NCBI GenBank assembly: GCA_030789695.1
Contig: CM061134.1
Coordinates: forward strand, 64,283,370 to 64,347,369
Reading direction: 5' to 3'
DNA from: Scilla litardierei
Lineage: Eukaryota; Streptophyta; Magnoliopsida; Asparagales; Asparagaceae
DNA length: 64,000 nucleotides
The translations under genes and the position numbers were made by a program. Of the stretch, positions 11,332 to 24,904 are shown one piece after another. Under the pieces are notes generated by a model, which saw nothing but the letters and a program-made list of their open reading frames with translations, did no database searches and had not been told where the DNA came from. Position 1 is the first letter of the stretch, and each line of letters begins with the position of its first letter.

Positions 11332-11435
11332 GTGAGTGAACTTAAATAATTATCTTTTATTTATATGTTTTGATAATTTAAAGTAATTGCTGGGAGCATT
11401 TGTATTCCTAACTGTTTCATATTTTACCTTAATAG

Positions 11436-11501
11436 GTTGCTGGGGAGAGCGTAAAGATTTATAATGCAATTAGTGATGGTACAATAAATTTGGTTGACAA
11501 G
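11436..11501 (+). CDS. Clathrin assembly protein exon 8
   Basis: 22 codons, 'VAGESVKIYNAISDGTINLV' plus DK, phase 0. Confidence 0.9.
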
Positions 11502-11577
11502 GTATCATTATTAACTTCTTATCCACTTAAAGATTACTGGTCTTGAGATCTAATGCATAACTGGTGTTGTTTTTCAG

Positions 11578-11643
11578 TTCTTTGAGATGAAACGCCATGA
11601 TGCTATTAGGGCGCTTGACATATATAGGAGATCGGGCCAACAG
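11578..11643 (+). CDS. Clathrin assembly protein exon 9 (last ANTH exon present)
   Basis: 22 codons, 'FFEMKRHDAIRALDIYRRSG' plus QQ, phase 0. In relatives about 45 further ANTH residues follow in the next exons. I find no such sequence between here and 56,652. Confidence 0.88.
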
Positions 11644-13427
11644 GTAATTTTTAAATTTCATATGTAGGCTCCTGTTCTTGTTCAACGATGACACATAACA
11701 TTTCATACTCTGTTTTCTTAGCTCTCGCTGGATTAAAAATATTTCACCTATCTTGTATGTTTACTCAGTTTGGGCAGATTCAGGTAACTTCAAGCCATAT
11801 AGACTTGGATCAATGCTTCTCTAACCAACAATTTGGATTCTTTACCATTGATACTTACATAAAATTCATCAATTTTCTAAGACAATATGTCAGTGGAGAT
11901 TATCGAGGACTTGCATATATGTTTAGAATGTAAAGAAAACTAAATGGAATTATAAAATTGACAAATTATAAGAGGTAACAAGGTATGGCTACTATTATGG
12001 GCCATAATTACGTGATGTACTTTTAGCTAGTTAGGATAATCTATCAGTACTGACAATAAGGAGAATTCTGTTTGCAGTCTTGAATAATAGAATACTTAAT
12101 GGAGAGTGAATTCTGCAGTACAGTGTGAAATAACCATGCATGTGAATGTACATTCAACAAGTCGACTTTCTACCCAGTAATGGTCCATATGGAAGAATTT
12201 TGGGCTTTAAAAACATGTTGAAGAATGGTTGTAGCTAAAATGAGAACGTATGAATTTTAAGGCATGCATAAGAGGATAGAAGAAGCTTCAGTTGGGAGTA
12301 AAGTCAGCAAGGGATCAGTTGCCTTTTTACTCTCAGAAACCCCCATTTTGAGTAAAGAATGGCATGAGGATCACAGCAGAGCTTGAGGAAGTACCTTGGT
12401 GCCGTAAAGGATACTACCACCGTTACTCTTGCCAAAGGGAACAGTGATTACAAGGTTAGAAGATTCATTACATGCATAAGATCTTAACAACATGAGATGT
12501 TTATGTCTCTCTTAATGGCTGTATTTTTGTGCCCTAATTAGGAATTGGATATTGCGATTGCAAGTGCCACTAACCATGTCGAGCGCCCGGCGAAGGAGAA
12601 GCACATAAAAGGTCAGTGCCACACAGTTCCGCTAGTTAAAATATTCATCGAGAAGTTTGGTTTCCGAACAGTTTGTATGCGGAAGTACTTAATAACGTGA
12701 TCTTCTTCAGTTCTACTTCACCAAATAAAAATCTGCATGGCTAAGAGACCAACCATCCTAATATTAGCAGGGATAAAAGGATGAAGGATCTGCATCTATT
12801 ATGCAATATGTCAACGGATGCCATTGTCAAATATACACATGCTGCCACATAGTCTTGTGAAGGCAATGCTTGCAATTAGCGAAAGACCGGCTGTTTTATC
12901 CAGTTTGCATTATTCTTTCCTTACCCACCTCATGTAGATATATTCTAATGGTAAAGATGATAGTTTACTAACGTATAGTTGCTTTCCTTTTTATTCTCAA
13001 AATACAGATGGTAATATTCTAATAAGGAAACTAATATAGCTTATGGATGAATAGACCATTAATTTCAATGACAACGCCTTTATAGCAAATTCCGATTTTT
13101 GTGCAGTCAAGCATATGTATCGAATTTCATTATTTATGTCTATCAACATCTCTTAGTTATAATCTGAGCAGTTTTTCCATTTTAACAAATGATATAGACT
13201 TCTAAAGTTCTCATCCATTTCGATCAATTCCTCATTCTGGTGGTGCCTCCAAAAGTATTCCTGTAACTTCTAGCCACCACAGGTCTCACCAAGGCTTGAA
13301 TGCCTTCTCAAAGTCTTTATCACAATGATTTTTAGCGGCAAACTAGTTGTTTTAATGATTTGATATGAATTCCTTACCTGATACTGATGAACTTGTACTT
13401 TTTTCCAGCTATCCTTTATGCTATATC

Positions 13428-13950
13428 TGTTGAAACTTATCCAACATAGTTGGATATTTGTCCAACGTTGGGCTAATATGCGAATATAATCATATATGTG
13501 CTGCACTGTCATATTAAAGCCCATTGTATAAGTGATCTCATTTAATTAGTTGAGTGGGCTTAAATGTGTCAAGTAGGTCGTGGGCCTTTATGTGTAAAGG
13601 CTATTGGGCTTCAACTCGTTGATGGGCCGAGTTAGAAGCCCTAGGGCTAAGGAGCCTAGCATATATATATGCGGTCATGATCCCCGCAACAAGTTAGCCG
13701 TCTTTTCTACGCCCCGTCTAGGAGAGAAACCGGGAGAAAGCCAAAGGATTTCTCCAATGGTTGATTCGTGCTATTTTGGAAGATCATCCGCTACGTTATC
13801 ATTGGGATCTCTTTCAGACTATTAGCGATGGATTCAGGTATGCTTCCGCTAATCAGAGAAGGTAAAGATTTAAGGTTCCACTTGTTTTATCTAGATCTGT
13901 GTTATTTGGTTTGTATGCACATCTGGATCTTTAGATCTTCAGTTTTTACA
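13428..13950 (+). repeat. Left LTR of degenerate copia
   Basis: 523 bp, TG...CA ends, with a TATATATATG promoter-like stretch near 13,660. It is followed directly by the primer site. Confidence 0.85.
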
Positions 13951-14129
13951 ATTGGTATCAGAGCCTGCATGCTGTGGATCTTAAGTTTTCTGCCTGCTCA
14001 TACGTAAATCTGATAAAAATATGATGTTTACTATGTATTTGATCATATTTTCGGATTCAATTGTCGCTTGATTTTGAATAATCAGATCTGAATTTTTGTG
14101 AGGTTTTAATCTATTTTTTCCTGTTTAAA

Positions 14130-14660
14130 AAACAAACCCTAGATCGGCGGCGGCAGGCCGCCGACCGACTCAGATCAATAGAGGATCGGCACTGGCGGTT
14201 CACCGGCGCCCGACGCCGTGAAGAAAGGAGACAGCCTGGCCGCCCCCATCAGCAGAGAGCAGGCGCCTTTTGGTGCCTGTAGCGGATCAGGCAAAGGGGG
14301 CGGCACGCCGCCGCCCCCAGTTGGAAAACAGAGGGGGCGGTGCCCTGCCGACCCCAGTCAGAAGGGGGCGCCCTGCCGCCCCCTCGTTTGGGAAAGCAGG
14401 CGCCTTGGGCGCCTGCTGCAGGTGAAAAAGGGGGCGGCCCAGCCGCCCCCGTTAATTGATTCGGCGCTGGCATGCCACCGACGCTCGACGTAGGAGAAGG
14501 GGGCGGCCCAACCGCCCCCGTTGGCAGATCTGGCGACGGGTGCCGGCGCCCGATGCAGGGAAAAGCGGGGCGGCGGCGGCCACCCCGTCCAAACCCTACC
14601 ACCCCTTTTCGAAAATTTTCCAGCCCGCAGTGGGCCGCCCCCCACGGGCCGGCCCACATA
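14130..14660 (+). repeat. GC-rich island in copia leader
   Basis: About 500 bp of repeated GGGGGCGGC and GCCGCCCCC words forming many short inverted repeats, between the primer site and gag. ORFs here are on both strands and low-complexity, so none is called a gene. Confidence 0.6.
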
Positions 14661-14699
14661 AAGAAGACTTCATGATTTTAACAAAAAAAAATGTGAGTT

Positions 14700-16150
14700 A
14701 ATTTTTAAATGGGGAGGGTTGGGCTATTAACAGTGGGCTCTATTATGACGATTACTTTTATTTCGATATATAAAAAGCTACGGACATACTTTGTATGTAA
14801 ATTTAGTGCCTAAAATTTTGAATTTAAATTTGTTAAATGATGAAATAAATGGTTATGTATATATATTTCCTTTAAGCCCAATTTGTGTGTTAAATTATAT
14901 TCGTTCCATTTTAATTCTTTTAGACAATCTTTGCTTTAGTTGTACGTTTTGAATTTTTATGAAATCCTACCAAATTGGGCTCTACTGTTCAATTATTATT
15001 ATTTCGGAATGTAAACGGTTAAATACATACGTTGTATGATTAGTTGCCTGGATGAATTTTAAATGGATCGAAGGAGTAAATAAAAGCTTTTCATATATAT
15101 TTACATTTAAAGTTTAGTTTCATTTAAATTCAATTTTGGGCACATTTGGTTATATGTTTCGAAATAATTTTAATTAATACGAAACCCCATCCAAATGGGC
15201 TTTAATGTAGAGATTATTATTATTTTGGAATGTAACAAGTTGTGGACATATGTTGTATGATTGGTTGCCTAATATTGAATTTAAAATGGATTGAAGGAGG
15301 AAATAAGACGCTTTTAATGTATATTTCTCCTCAAGGATAAATTTTGTGTTAATTTTGGTAAAATAAATTAAATTCTAATTTTATGGCATAAAACATATAT
15401 ATATTTCGATATATAACAAGTTGACTTCATACCTTAGTATGAAAATTCGGTTTGCCAAAATTTGAATTTAAAATATAACACAAAATTCAAGTGTTTTCTT
15501 CGGAAGGAAATAAAAGGCTTTAACGTATATTTCTCCTCAAGGATAAGTTTAAAAAATGGCCTTAAGGAAATTTCACACATTTTAAAGTTATATATAAAAT
15601 GAGATAGGGTGTATATATATATAACTTTATATGTATGTTCATATACACATTAGTACACATATATACCCCATTTTGAAAGAGAAAATTTGTGTTGAAATTA
15701 TGGAATTTATTTAACTCAATATAAATGATTTGAAAGGTGGAATAAAAGGTTCTTATATATATATATTTCTACTTAGTGTAATCATTTTGTGTTAAATTCA
15801 GTTTAGTTTCAAATTCAAATTTTTGGCACAATTAATTATATATTTCGAATAAAGATTAGTTAGATCAATCAACTCAACAAAGTTGGTTTTCTTGTTAAGA
15901 TTAGTTTTAATCTCGAAATATAACAAGTTGAATACATACTTTTATATGAAAATTTTGATTACCTTAAATTTGATTTTTTGAAATAAAAAAATGGACTTGA
16001 ATATTTCCACTTAAAGTATACATTCACGTATTAAAATGCGACATAGATTCAAATTTTGCAAATGTATATATATTTTGAAATGAGTTGATGTAAAATCACC
16101 CCGTCAAAGTGGGCTTTCATTAATTTCATTTCATAAATATAAAAAGAATT
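14700..16150 (+). repeat. Degenerate tandem repeats (about 230-250 bp) in copia leader
   Basis: An AT-rich unit recurs with landmarks 'tgggctctattatgacgatt' (about 14,729), 'tgggctctactgttcaatta' (about 14,976) and 'tgggctttaatgtagagatt' (about 15,198). Weaker copies lie near 15,395, 15,880 and 16,108. Each carries a 'gacatactttgtatg'-like core. No coding signal. Confidence 0.55.
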
Positions 16151-16479
16151 TTATGTGCATACTTTGAAATGAATGCTAAATCGGCCCAAAGGAAGATTTA
16201 CCGTTCTGTGTCAATTTATGGGCAACTGAGGCAACAGACAAGGTGATGATTAGTGAGACAATGCATGCAAATTTAATTTGGCCCAAGGAAGTTTTATTTT
16301 TGGTATGTTATTATTGTCATTGTCTGATTGAAACAACAAGATGTCAATAATAACTAGTCAATATATTATCCAAAGATAAATGTTGAGCTAGTACAGAATG
16401 TCTTAAGATTGGAAAATTGCATTAATTTGAATTTGATGTTGTTTTGTTTAATACTCATATGAATATGTTACAATTGTTT

Positions 16480-18900
16480 TCTTGTTCTCTTTTTCAGCTA
16501 TTATTCCTGAAAATTTTTCTGCCCACTTCAAATCTATTCCAGTACTTAATGGCTCTGACTTCAAGGCATGTAAGGATAATCTTTTGATAATCCTTGAAGT
16601 CATGGATCTTGATCTGGCATTAAGGACTCAAAGTCCTTCACCAGTGACTAAACTGTTTCACAGAGGGAGATGGAAGAGCGGAAGAGATCAAATCACATGT
16701 GCCTAATGCTTATGAAGAATGTTATTCAAGAAAATCTCAGGGGCACTATTTCAGATAAAATTACTGCATTTGGTTCTGATGTTTCTTCCTAATAAGATTG
16801 GCCAGTTCAAGATGAGCTACCATTGTCAGACAGAGACTTGGTCTCTAAATGAGCTCATCTCGCACTGTGTTCAGGAAGAGAACATGCTTGAGCAAGTAAG
16901 ACAGAAAGTGCTCATATGATCTCTACCACTAAAGATAAGAAAGGTATGCTGCTAAATTTGGTTTAATTCTATAGTTAATTTCTTTTTTATAACCTTTGGT
17001 ACTTATAATCACGTGATGAAAAGATCCTGGTATAATCATTCACATCATTGTGTCTATACAGGATTGCCTAAGATGCCAAGAGTCGAATGATGTTGAAAGA
17101 TATAACCAATCACATCATTGTGTCTATGCAGGATTGCCTAAGATGCCAAGAGCCGAATGATGTTGAAAGATACATCGATATGGGCAATGGCAAGATGGTT
17201 CAAGTAGAAGCAAATTAAATTTAGATTATTTCTTTTAAAGGCTAGATTGTATTTGAATTTTATGAGACTATTATGTACCGTTTTTAACGGAATTTGGATT
17301 TCTATTTCTACTTTGAACAAATTCGGTTATCATTGTTCAATTATGAATTGAAAATTTGGTTGTCTTATGATTCAAAATTAGTTTATTCTGGTTCTTCAAA
17401 AGTTCATTATAATCGTCATTTATATGGAAATGTTGCTTCATTTATTGAATTCCTGCATTTAAGTACATGTTATAAATAAAGAATTAACAATTTGAAATTC
17501 AGCTATTTGTTTGATTGCAGCTTATACCCTTAATAAAGTTTCAACAAAGGAATCACTTGCATGTTTGGATATGTCCAACTAAGTTAAAGCCTTATAAGCC
17601 TAATGCAGAAACTGGACATAGTGCTAATGATTTTCTGGTTTTGTTGAATAATTTTAAAAGTTGATATTTTGTATGATTTTACATAATCGCACTATTAAGT
17701 TAGTTTACGAATTTGGAAATGCACACCTATTTGAGGATGCTGAGTTTGAGGGGGGAAATTTAGTTAGTGACATTATTCTTGAAGAGGATTATATTCCCAT
17801 AGGTGTTGTTGGCATTGTTCAGGATGGTATTCCTGACATCGTTCAAGACACAATAAATTCAAGATAATGTTGCAATTCCTCATATTCGGGAAATTGTTCA
17901 TAATGACAAACTCTAGCACCTCAAATAACTAATTGCCATTCAGAAAATCCATTAAAGAGATGAAAATTACATTGTTGAAATATTACATTGTAATTCTCAA
18001 GAACATATGGTTGACATTAGGATGATGGAAGTTCGACTTCTATCAAATCATAAAAGTTCTACATCTCTAAAATGGATTAATGCATTAATTAAGAAAGTCT
18101 TTGAATGACACTTAAAATCTTTTCTCATTGCCATAAGGTTTGAAACCTATTGATTGTAAATAGTTTTTTATAATCAAAAGGAATTCAAAAGGGTATTAAG
18201 AAAAGATTTAAAGTGTATCACTCAAAGACTTTATACGGAAAAGAATGCATTAATTGTAAAGAGAGTTTCTATTCAGTTTTCATGAAAGACTATGTAAGGT
18301 TTATAATGGCATTAGTAGAGCATTTCAATATCGTTAATGATATATTAAATTTCATTAAGTGATCACCTCGTTCGGTTTTGAGATGATGTTTGATAATGTT
18401 ATATATCTTAAGTTTTGTGGGAGCATGTAATTTCTATGATGTCTATGTGGTAATGTATGTTAAGTTCTGTGGGAGACAAGTTTAGTCTCATTGATTGCCC
18501 CAAGAATTTACTTCAGAAGATTTCCTATATCTCACCAATAGGGAGTCTAAAGTATGCTCGGTTTTATATGCATTTGGTTATTGCATATATTACAGGTGTG
18601 TTGGATAGATTGTTAAGTTCAGGAGTAAACCATTTGATAGCAGCCAAATGAGTCTTACGGTATTTATGGAGAACAAAAGGGTTACATGTTCAAGGATCAG
18701 TAGTCAAAAAAGTTTGAGATCATTTTGGTATACTGACTATGATCATTTATTGGATGCAAAGAATGTATGAAAATCTATGTTAGGCGCCATATACTAGAAT
18801 AGATCTAAATCGTCCCTTTTATATAGTCTCTTCTGACATGGCTTTAGATTTCATATCATATTTTGTGACATCCAAATCATGAAATATATTTGCATATTTT
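16480..18900 (+). pseudogene. Copia gag-pol remnants
   Basis: At 16,482-16,670 the translation reads as a copia gag start ('FKSIPVLNGSDFKACKDNLL', 'LEVMDLDLALR'). Beyond it only islands are readable through many stops. They include integrase/linker-like 'NLEMHTYLRML' in one frame near 17,710, and an RNase H-side block near 18,457-18,720 ('SPIGSLKYARFYMHLVIAY', 'VLRYLWRTKG'). No domain is intact. The remaining internal sequence to 19,610 is not recognisable. Confidence 0.6.
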
Positions 18901-19610
18901 GTCATTAAAGGATGGTATTAAAACACCACACAGTTTATTTAGTGACAATACAGTCTGCAGTTTTATATTCCAACAACAACAGGAACTCGACAAACTTTAG
19001 ATATTCAGAGATCAAGTTTCTAGATTGTTGATTAATAATTCAGAGTGTATAATTGTTTAATGAGCACATCAGAACAAATCATGTAATTACGGATCCGTTA
19101 TACTAAGGGATTGTCATCCAAAAGGTTTTATGAGCTTGCTACTCATATGGATGTCATTTCATTAAGAACATTCAGTTTTGTGGGAGTTTGTTCTTTTGGG
19201 TGCTCATATGATAGACAAAATTAAGTCTCCAGCTTAAGCTTGAGTTTATTTTCTGATCAGAAATAAAGTTTTGGTTCAGTTTGGCTTCACTCCGATTTTG
19301 GTATATTTATGATCTCACTAAGGTTAATGAGGATCAGTTAGAAATAGACATGTTAGATCACATTACATGTAATTTCCATGCTACACATCCAATTCATAAT
19401 CCATGTCATTCTTTTGTATTAGCACGGTGACCATTGATGGGTCGAGCTGCAATTACTGCGGCGAAGATCTCTTTGATCCCTTGTTAATCTAATTGATGAA
19501 CCGGATTGTTTTTGACTCATTAAAGAAATGACAGTAAGTTAAGATCTAATTCGGTTGTATGCACAATGAAATATAATTATAGAGTTTAGCATATAGCCCA
19601 AGTGAGAGAT

Positions 19611-20134
19611 TGTTAGAACTTATTCAACATAGTTGGATATTAATCCAACGTTGGGCTAATATGCGAATATAATTATATATGTGCTACACTGTCATATTAT
19701 AGCCCGTTGTATAAGTGATGCCATTTAATTAGGTGAGTGGGCTTAAATGAGTCAAGTATGTCATGGGCCTTTATGTGTAGAGGCTATTGGGCTTCAACTC
19801 GTTGATCGGCTGAGTTGGAAACCCTAAGGATAGCATATATATATGCGGTCATGATCCCCGGAGCACACGAACACATTAACCGTCTTTTCTACGCCCCGTC
19901 GCTAGGAGAGAAACCTGGAGAAAGCCAAATAATTTCTCCAACGGTTGATTCGTGCTGTTTTGGAAGATCATCCGCTGGGTTATCATCAGGATCTCTTTCA
20001 GACTATTAGCGATTGATTCAGGTACGTTTCCGCTAATCAGAGAAGGTAAAGATTTAAGGTTCCGCATGTTTTATCTAGATCTGTGTTATTTGGTTTGTAC
20101 ACACATCTAGATCTTTAGATCTTTAGTTTTTACA
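19611..20134 (+). repeat. Right LTR of degenerate copia
   Basis: 524 bp, aligns with 13,428-13,950 along its length, ends TTTTTACA, and is followed by the ATATC duplication and the rest of host exon 3. Confidence 0.85.
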
Positions 20135-23100
20135 ATATCGGCTTCAAGGCCTCGTGCAAATGTGGCTTATTGCATTCATGCTCTCGTAAAGCGTCTCACA
20201 AAGACTCACAACTGGGCAGTATGTGTCACCGTGTCTATCATTAGTTTTATCCCCTCTTCTGAAACTTTGTGTGATATTTTATCTAAAATTTTCCCCTCTT
20301 TTGAAACCTTGTGCTAATATATCTAAAATGCGTGCTAATCTGAATATGATGATTCAAAAGTTCATACATCTGGCCGACTGTGTCGATGACTAGCAATCTC
20401 ATTGTCTATTGCTCCCTATAGCACAAAATCCTTCAATGGGAATTATGAATAGGGACACTGAGATCATGATTCTCTTCCTTTTTCCCCGTCTGATGACCGT
20501 ACCCTCTAAAGACAAAAATATCTTACAGCCACCAATATTCCATTTTCTCATTCCTATTTGAACTTTATTTATGAAGGAGCAGTTTAATGTAGTTACACAA
20601 ATCAGCTTATTTGGTACTGTATACAAATCAGCTTATTTTTTGGCATCATGTAATTGATTCTAGCTCATGATGCTCAAATCATATATCAGCGTATTCGGTA
20701 CTGTGGAATAATTGGTAAGTAATCTGTAACTTGCAGAGGGAGCATTAATTAATGAAAAAAAATACTCAAAGACCGATGTTTCATATCAAATGTCATTTGA
20801 GACAAGACACTTGATGTCATAGGCCACAACATACTCCAGGAAGGAACTTTTTAATGCACGTCAAAGGTCTGTAAAAGGTTCAATAAGTATTGCATGAGAT
20901 ATCCAACAAGTAATGATTAACAAACTGACTCACATTAGTAAATAATAATGGACGGCAGTCCTAAATATTGCTTTTAGATTATTTCTGGACTGTTGCAAAA
21001 TGGTTAGTATGCTATTCCGTTTTTAGCTAGGCTTCAAGTATTAAATATACATGTTTTCACTTGGGATTTCTAAATTTGAACTTTGAAGTAGTGCATGTTT
21101 AAAGTGAATTGTTTGTATCTTTAACTTAAATACTGCTATCTGTAATATGCAATAACTTGGTTTGCATACCAGACTACTTGTGTGAGAAAAAAAATGGATT
21201 CATTTCTATTTCTTTAACAACGTTAGGATGGAACTTTTCTTGATATGCTTATCCAGCTAATTAGTATAACTTTTTTAATGAACTGCGAAATCTAGTGTTG
21301 GTCTTGCCAATCTAATGTCAGTATATGTTGTGGCAATATCCGTCCTGTGTTAATATGCTTTGGTTTTCTGCCCTCACCCCATGTGTCTTCATTCCCAATA
21401 TCAAATTTCAAACTTTGCTGACCAACTTTGTTTCTTCAGGTCGCATTAAAAACATTAATTGTTATACATCGTGCTTTGAGGGAGGTTGATCCTACGTTTC
21501 GTGAAGAACTCATAAATTATGGAAGAAGCAGAAGCCATATGCTTAACATGTCCAATTTTAAGGATGATTCCAGTGCAAACGGTATTCATTTTGATTAAAT
21601 AATAATAGGTGAAAGAAATGTCTGTCTGTTCATCACTCATGGTATTTTTTATGGTGTTCAGCATGGGACTATTCTGCATGGTTCCGCACATATGCTTTAT
21701 TTTTAGAAGAAAGACTGGAGTGTTTCCGTGTGCTAAAGTATGACGTTGAAACAGATCCAGCGGTAAGAATCTTATTCTACGGTTTCATTCTTGTTTCTGG
21801 TGTAGATATCCTCGGATGAGTTGTCGGTGGCAATTAATCACGAGTTAATCACAAAAGAAGCCCCTTTACATTTTATGCTGCTTTCAATCTCTTTTCGTTT
21901 TTCCTGTTTGCGTGAGCATGCATGCATCTCTTTGTTTGTTATGAGCATGGTTTGAAATCTTAACCAATGCTGACGCATATTGCTCTATCCTATTAGATTG
22001 CTAGCATGCCGATATGATCCACTCCGAAACTGACCAATACCACCAATGCTAACTAATAACACCAAATATTAGAAGAGCTTCAATGTTTGAGTTATTAAAC
22101 TTTGAAACTCTATATTATTACATATAGTGTTCAAAATAAACCCGCTTAACTGTCAAATTAAAGGTTCAAAATGTTGGCCCGTTGATTGAGTAGGTTAAAA
22201 AATATATTATAGTTTAATAGATAATAGAGATAATATATGGACAGATGAAACTTATGAAGAAGAATATATGCATGCAACTCATTGATATGTTGAGCTAAGG
22301 CAACCGATATGTAAAGTTCGATAGGTATCACCTGATACTTCTAATAGAGCCAATACCGATAATATAAACTAACATCCGAAAACGAATCCGAAACCGAGAT
22401 TTTGAACCTTGGTTATGTGCATGGTGTGGGTTTGTATGTTGTCATGTTGGATAGGGTGTAAGTTTGTTTGATAAAATCATGTTGGCATGGTCTCTCAACA
22501 ACCCAGCCATATCAAGGTTTTTTTAAATTTGTTTATCATCAATTTTTCTTTTAGATCCATATAGTGGACCAGAAAGTATTATCGACTAAAGGTGTAACAT
22601 GTGCAGAGAACTCGAGATCTTGACACTGCTGAATTGCTTGAACAGTTGCCTGCACTGCAACAACTTCTGTCTAGTCCACTTAACTGCCAGGTTAGCTCCC
22701 ATTTGCACTCAGATCTGACCATCTCTAATTGTATCACTAGGAGTTGATACATTATGATACGGGATCAATAACTTTTGTGCAGCCACAGCGTGCGGCGTCT
22801 TTTAATTTTGTAATTCAGCCGGCTCTTTCGATGGTGAGGGAACGTAAATAATTATCTTTTATTTATATGTTTTGATAATTTAAAGTAATTGCTGGGAGCA
22901 TTTGTATTCCTAACTGTTTCATATTTTACCTTAATAGGTTGCTGGGGAGAGCGTAAAGATTTATAATGCAATTAGTGATGGTGCAATAAATTTGGTTGAC
23001 AAGGTATCATTATTAACTTCTTATCCAATTAAAAATTACTGGTCTTGAGATCTAATGCATAGCTGGTGTTGTTTTTCAGTTCTATGAGATGAAACGCCAT

Positions 23101-23872
23101 GATGCTATTAGGGCGCTTGACATATATAGGAGATCAGGCGAACAGGTAATTTTCAAATTTCATATGTAGGCTCCGGTTCTTGTTCAACGATGACACATAA
23201 CATTTCATACTCTGTTTTCTTAGCTCTCGCTGGATTAAAAATATTTCAACTATCTTGTATGTTTACTCAGTTTGGGCAGATTCAGGTAACTTCAAGCCAT
23301 ATAGACTTGGATCAATGCTTCTCTAACCAACAATTTGGATTCTTTACCATTGATACTTACATAAAATTCATCAATTTTCTAAGACAATATGTCAGTGGAG
23401 ATTATCGAGGACTTGCATATATGTTTAGAATGGAAAGAAAACTAAATGGAATTATAATTTGACAAATTATAAGAGGTAACAAGGTATGGTTCCTATTATG
23501 GGCCAATAATTACTTGATGTACTTTTAGCTAGTTAGGATCATCTATCAGTACTGACAATAAGGAGAATTCTGTTTGCAGACTTGAATAATAGAATAGTTA
23601 ATGAAGAGAGAATTCTGCAGTACTGTGTGAAATAACCATTCATGTGAATGTACATTCAACAAGCCGACTTTCTACCCAGTAATGGTCCATATGGAATGGT
23701 CCATATGGAAGAATTTTGGGCTTTAAAAACATGTTGAAGAATGGTTGTAGCTAAAATGAGAACGTATGAATTTTAAGGCTTGCATAGGAGGATAGAAGAA
23801 GCTTCAGTTGGGAGCAAAGTCAGCAAGGGATCAGTTGCCTTTTACTCTCAGAAACCCCCATTTTGAGTAAAG

Positions 23873-24543
23873 TTTAGTGAGCTTTCCCACAAAAAAGCCC
23901 CAAAAGCACAGTGAGAAAAAAAAGGTCTGGGTGTTTTTTTCTAAATGGAGCATTGTTGAGGGGGGTTTCTTAAAATTTAGCATTTTAATGATGATATGAG
24001 ACTTACTAGATGTACAGAGGAGATGGCAGTTATGAAGCCAAATGGAGGAAAAGGCAGTAATGTAGCAGGCCTCAAGGATAAAATCTTAATTGTGTTTGTT
24101 GATCTATTTCTGCGGTGACATCATTCAGACATTTCCCAGTTTCCTGTTAAGGATCTGAATACCAGAAGACAAGATTCTTGCTAAGTCATTTGATAATCAT
24201 CCAATTGTCCCCAAAAAAGAGTAATAGTAATAATAATTAATCATCTTGGTTTTTCTTGGCATAAGAAGGATCCCATATGATACTATTTGGGGTGGGGGTT
24301 TCAGAGGAAAACGATTCTTGAATTATCGGCTTCTGACTTTTTAGCTTTGTATGTTAATTGCTGCATTTGTAGTGCCTTCTGTGGGTCTGTTCTTTGATAT
24401 GTATCTTTGTTAAGAAAAATAGACACATGTTGAAAAAATAGAACAAGTCTTAACAATCTTAATCTTGATACTCTAGGAACTAGTAATCTGATTTTGATGC
24501 GACTTTTGATTTAATAAAGCAGGGAGATAGTCAACACTGATAA
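23873..24543 (+). other. Host intron sequence, no gene seen
   Basis: AT-rich unique sequence between the end of the tandem duplication and the chromodomain gypsy element. I looked here for the missing ANTH exons and found nothing matching. Confidence 0.5.
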
Positions 24544-24548
24544 GCATC

Positions 24549-24877
24549 TGATGGGTTTCGGCTGTATACCCAAAGGCATGGCCGCACCCGAAACCCTCCC
24601 GCATAGCCACGCGCGCACCCCTCTCCCTCTTGGGCCGTTTTAGGGTTTGAAAGGGTATTTTGGGTAATTGTTTAGGGGGGTGTTTATTCTTAAGTGAGGG
24701 CTAGCCATCGCGAGATGAGGTATGCTATTATTGATATTTGAGTGATTCCATAGATTAGACGAGTGCGGACGTCCTCTCATTGGCGTCTTGGAAGGAGAAT
24801 ACACCTCTTATATTCATTTATCTAGGTTTGTGACGCTTTTCTATATAAAAATTGCAACTTTGTTCTCGGACCTATCA
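24549..24877 (+). repeat. Left LTR of chromodomain gypsy
   Basis: 329 bp, closely similar to 36,646-36,975, with a CTATATAAAA stretch near its 3' end. Followed by AT and the TGGTATCAGAGC primer site. Confidence 0.9.
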
Positions 24878-24904
24878 ATTTGGTATCAGAGCGCGTGACG
24901 ATCC

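Larger units (their letters stand above)
7596..12358 (+). repeat. Tandem duplication, first copy (4.76 kb)
   Basis: Exons 1-9 plus introns and 0.7 kb of following intron, ending at 'gagtaaag'. The same sequence recurs head-to-tail from 12,359, with small substitutions and indels. The left border of the duplicated block coincides with the start codon. The 11,644-12,358 part is intron and shows no exon. Confidence 0.9.
13428..20134 (+). mobile_element. Degenerate Ty1/copia element with both LTRs
   Basis: Left LTR 13,428-13,950 (523 bp) and right LTR 19,611-20,134 (524 bp), each starting TGTT and ending TTTTTACA. The target duplication ATATC lies at 13,423-13,427 and 20,135-20,139, inside exon 3 of the duplicated host gene. 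The primer site TGGTATCAGAGCC (initiator tRNA-Met) is at 13,953-13,965, and a purine-rich stretch precedes 19,611. The LTRs differ at many positions, so it is older than the 101-bp-LTR copia downstream. It postdates or accompanies the host duplication because the first copy lacks it. Confidence 0.9.
12359..23872 (+). pseudogene. Second copy of clathrin-adaptor exons 1-9, dead and interrupted
   Basis: This head-to-tail copy of 7,596-12,358 carries a 6.7-kb copia in its exon 3. Exon positions are 12,359-12,454, 12,542-12,611, 13,409-13,427 plus 20,140-20,218, 21,440-21,581, 21,662-21,762, 22,607-22,690, 22,783-22,833, 22,938-23,003 and 23,080-23,145. Splice sites are kept. Codon 3 is TGA where the first copy has GGA GGA, so it cannot start translation at that ATG. 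Substitutions include V to G at the end of exon 1, R to S with L to P in exon 6, and G to R with L to P in exon 7. Exon 2 reads 'AIASATNHVE', nearer the family than the first copy. It ends at 'gagtaaag' (23,872), after which the sequence is unique. Confidence 0.88.
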
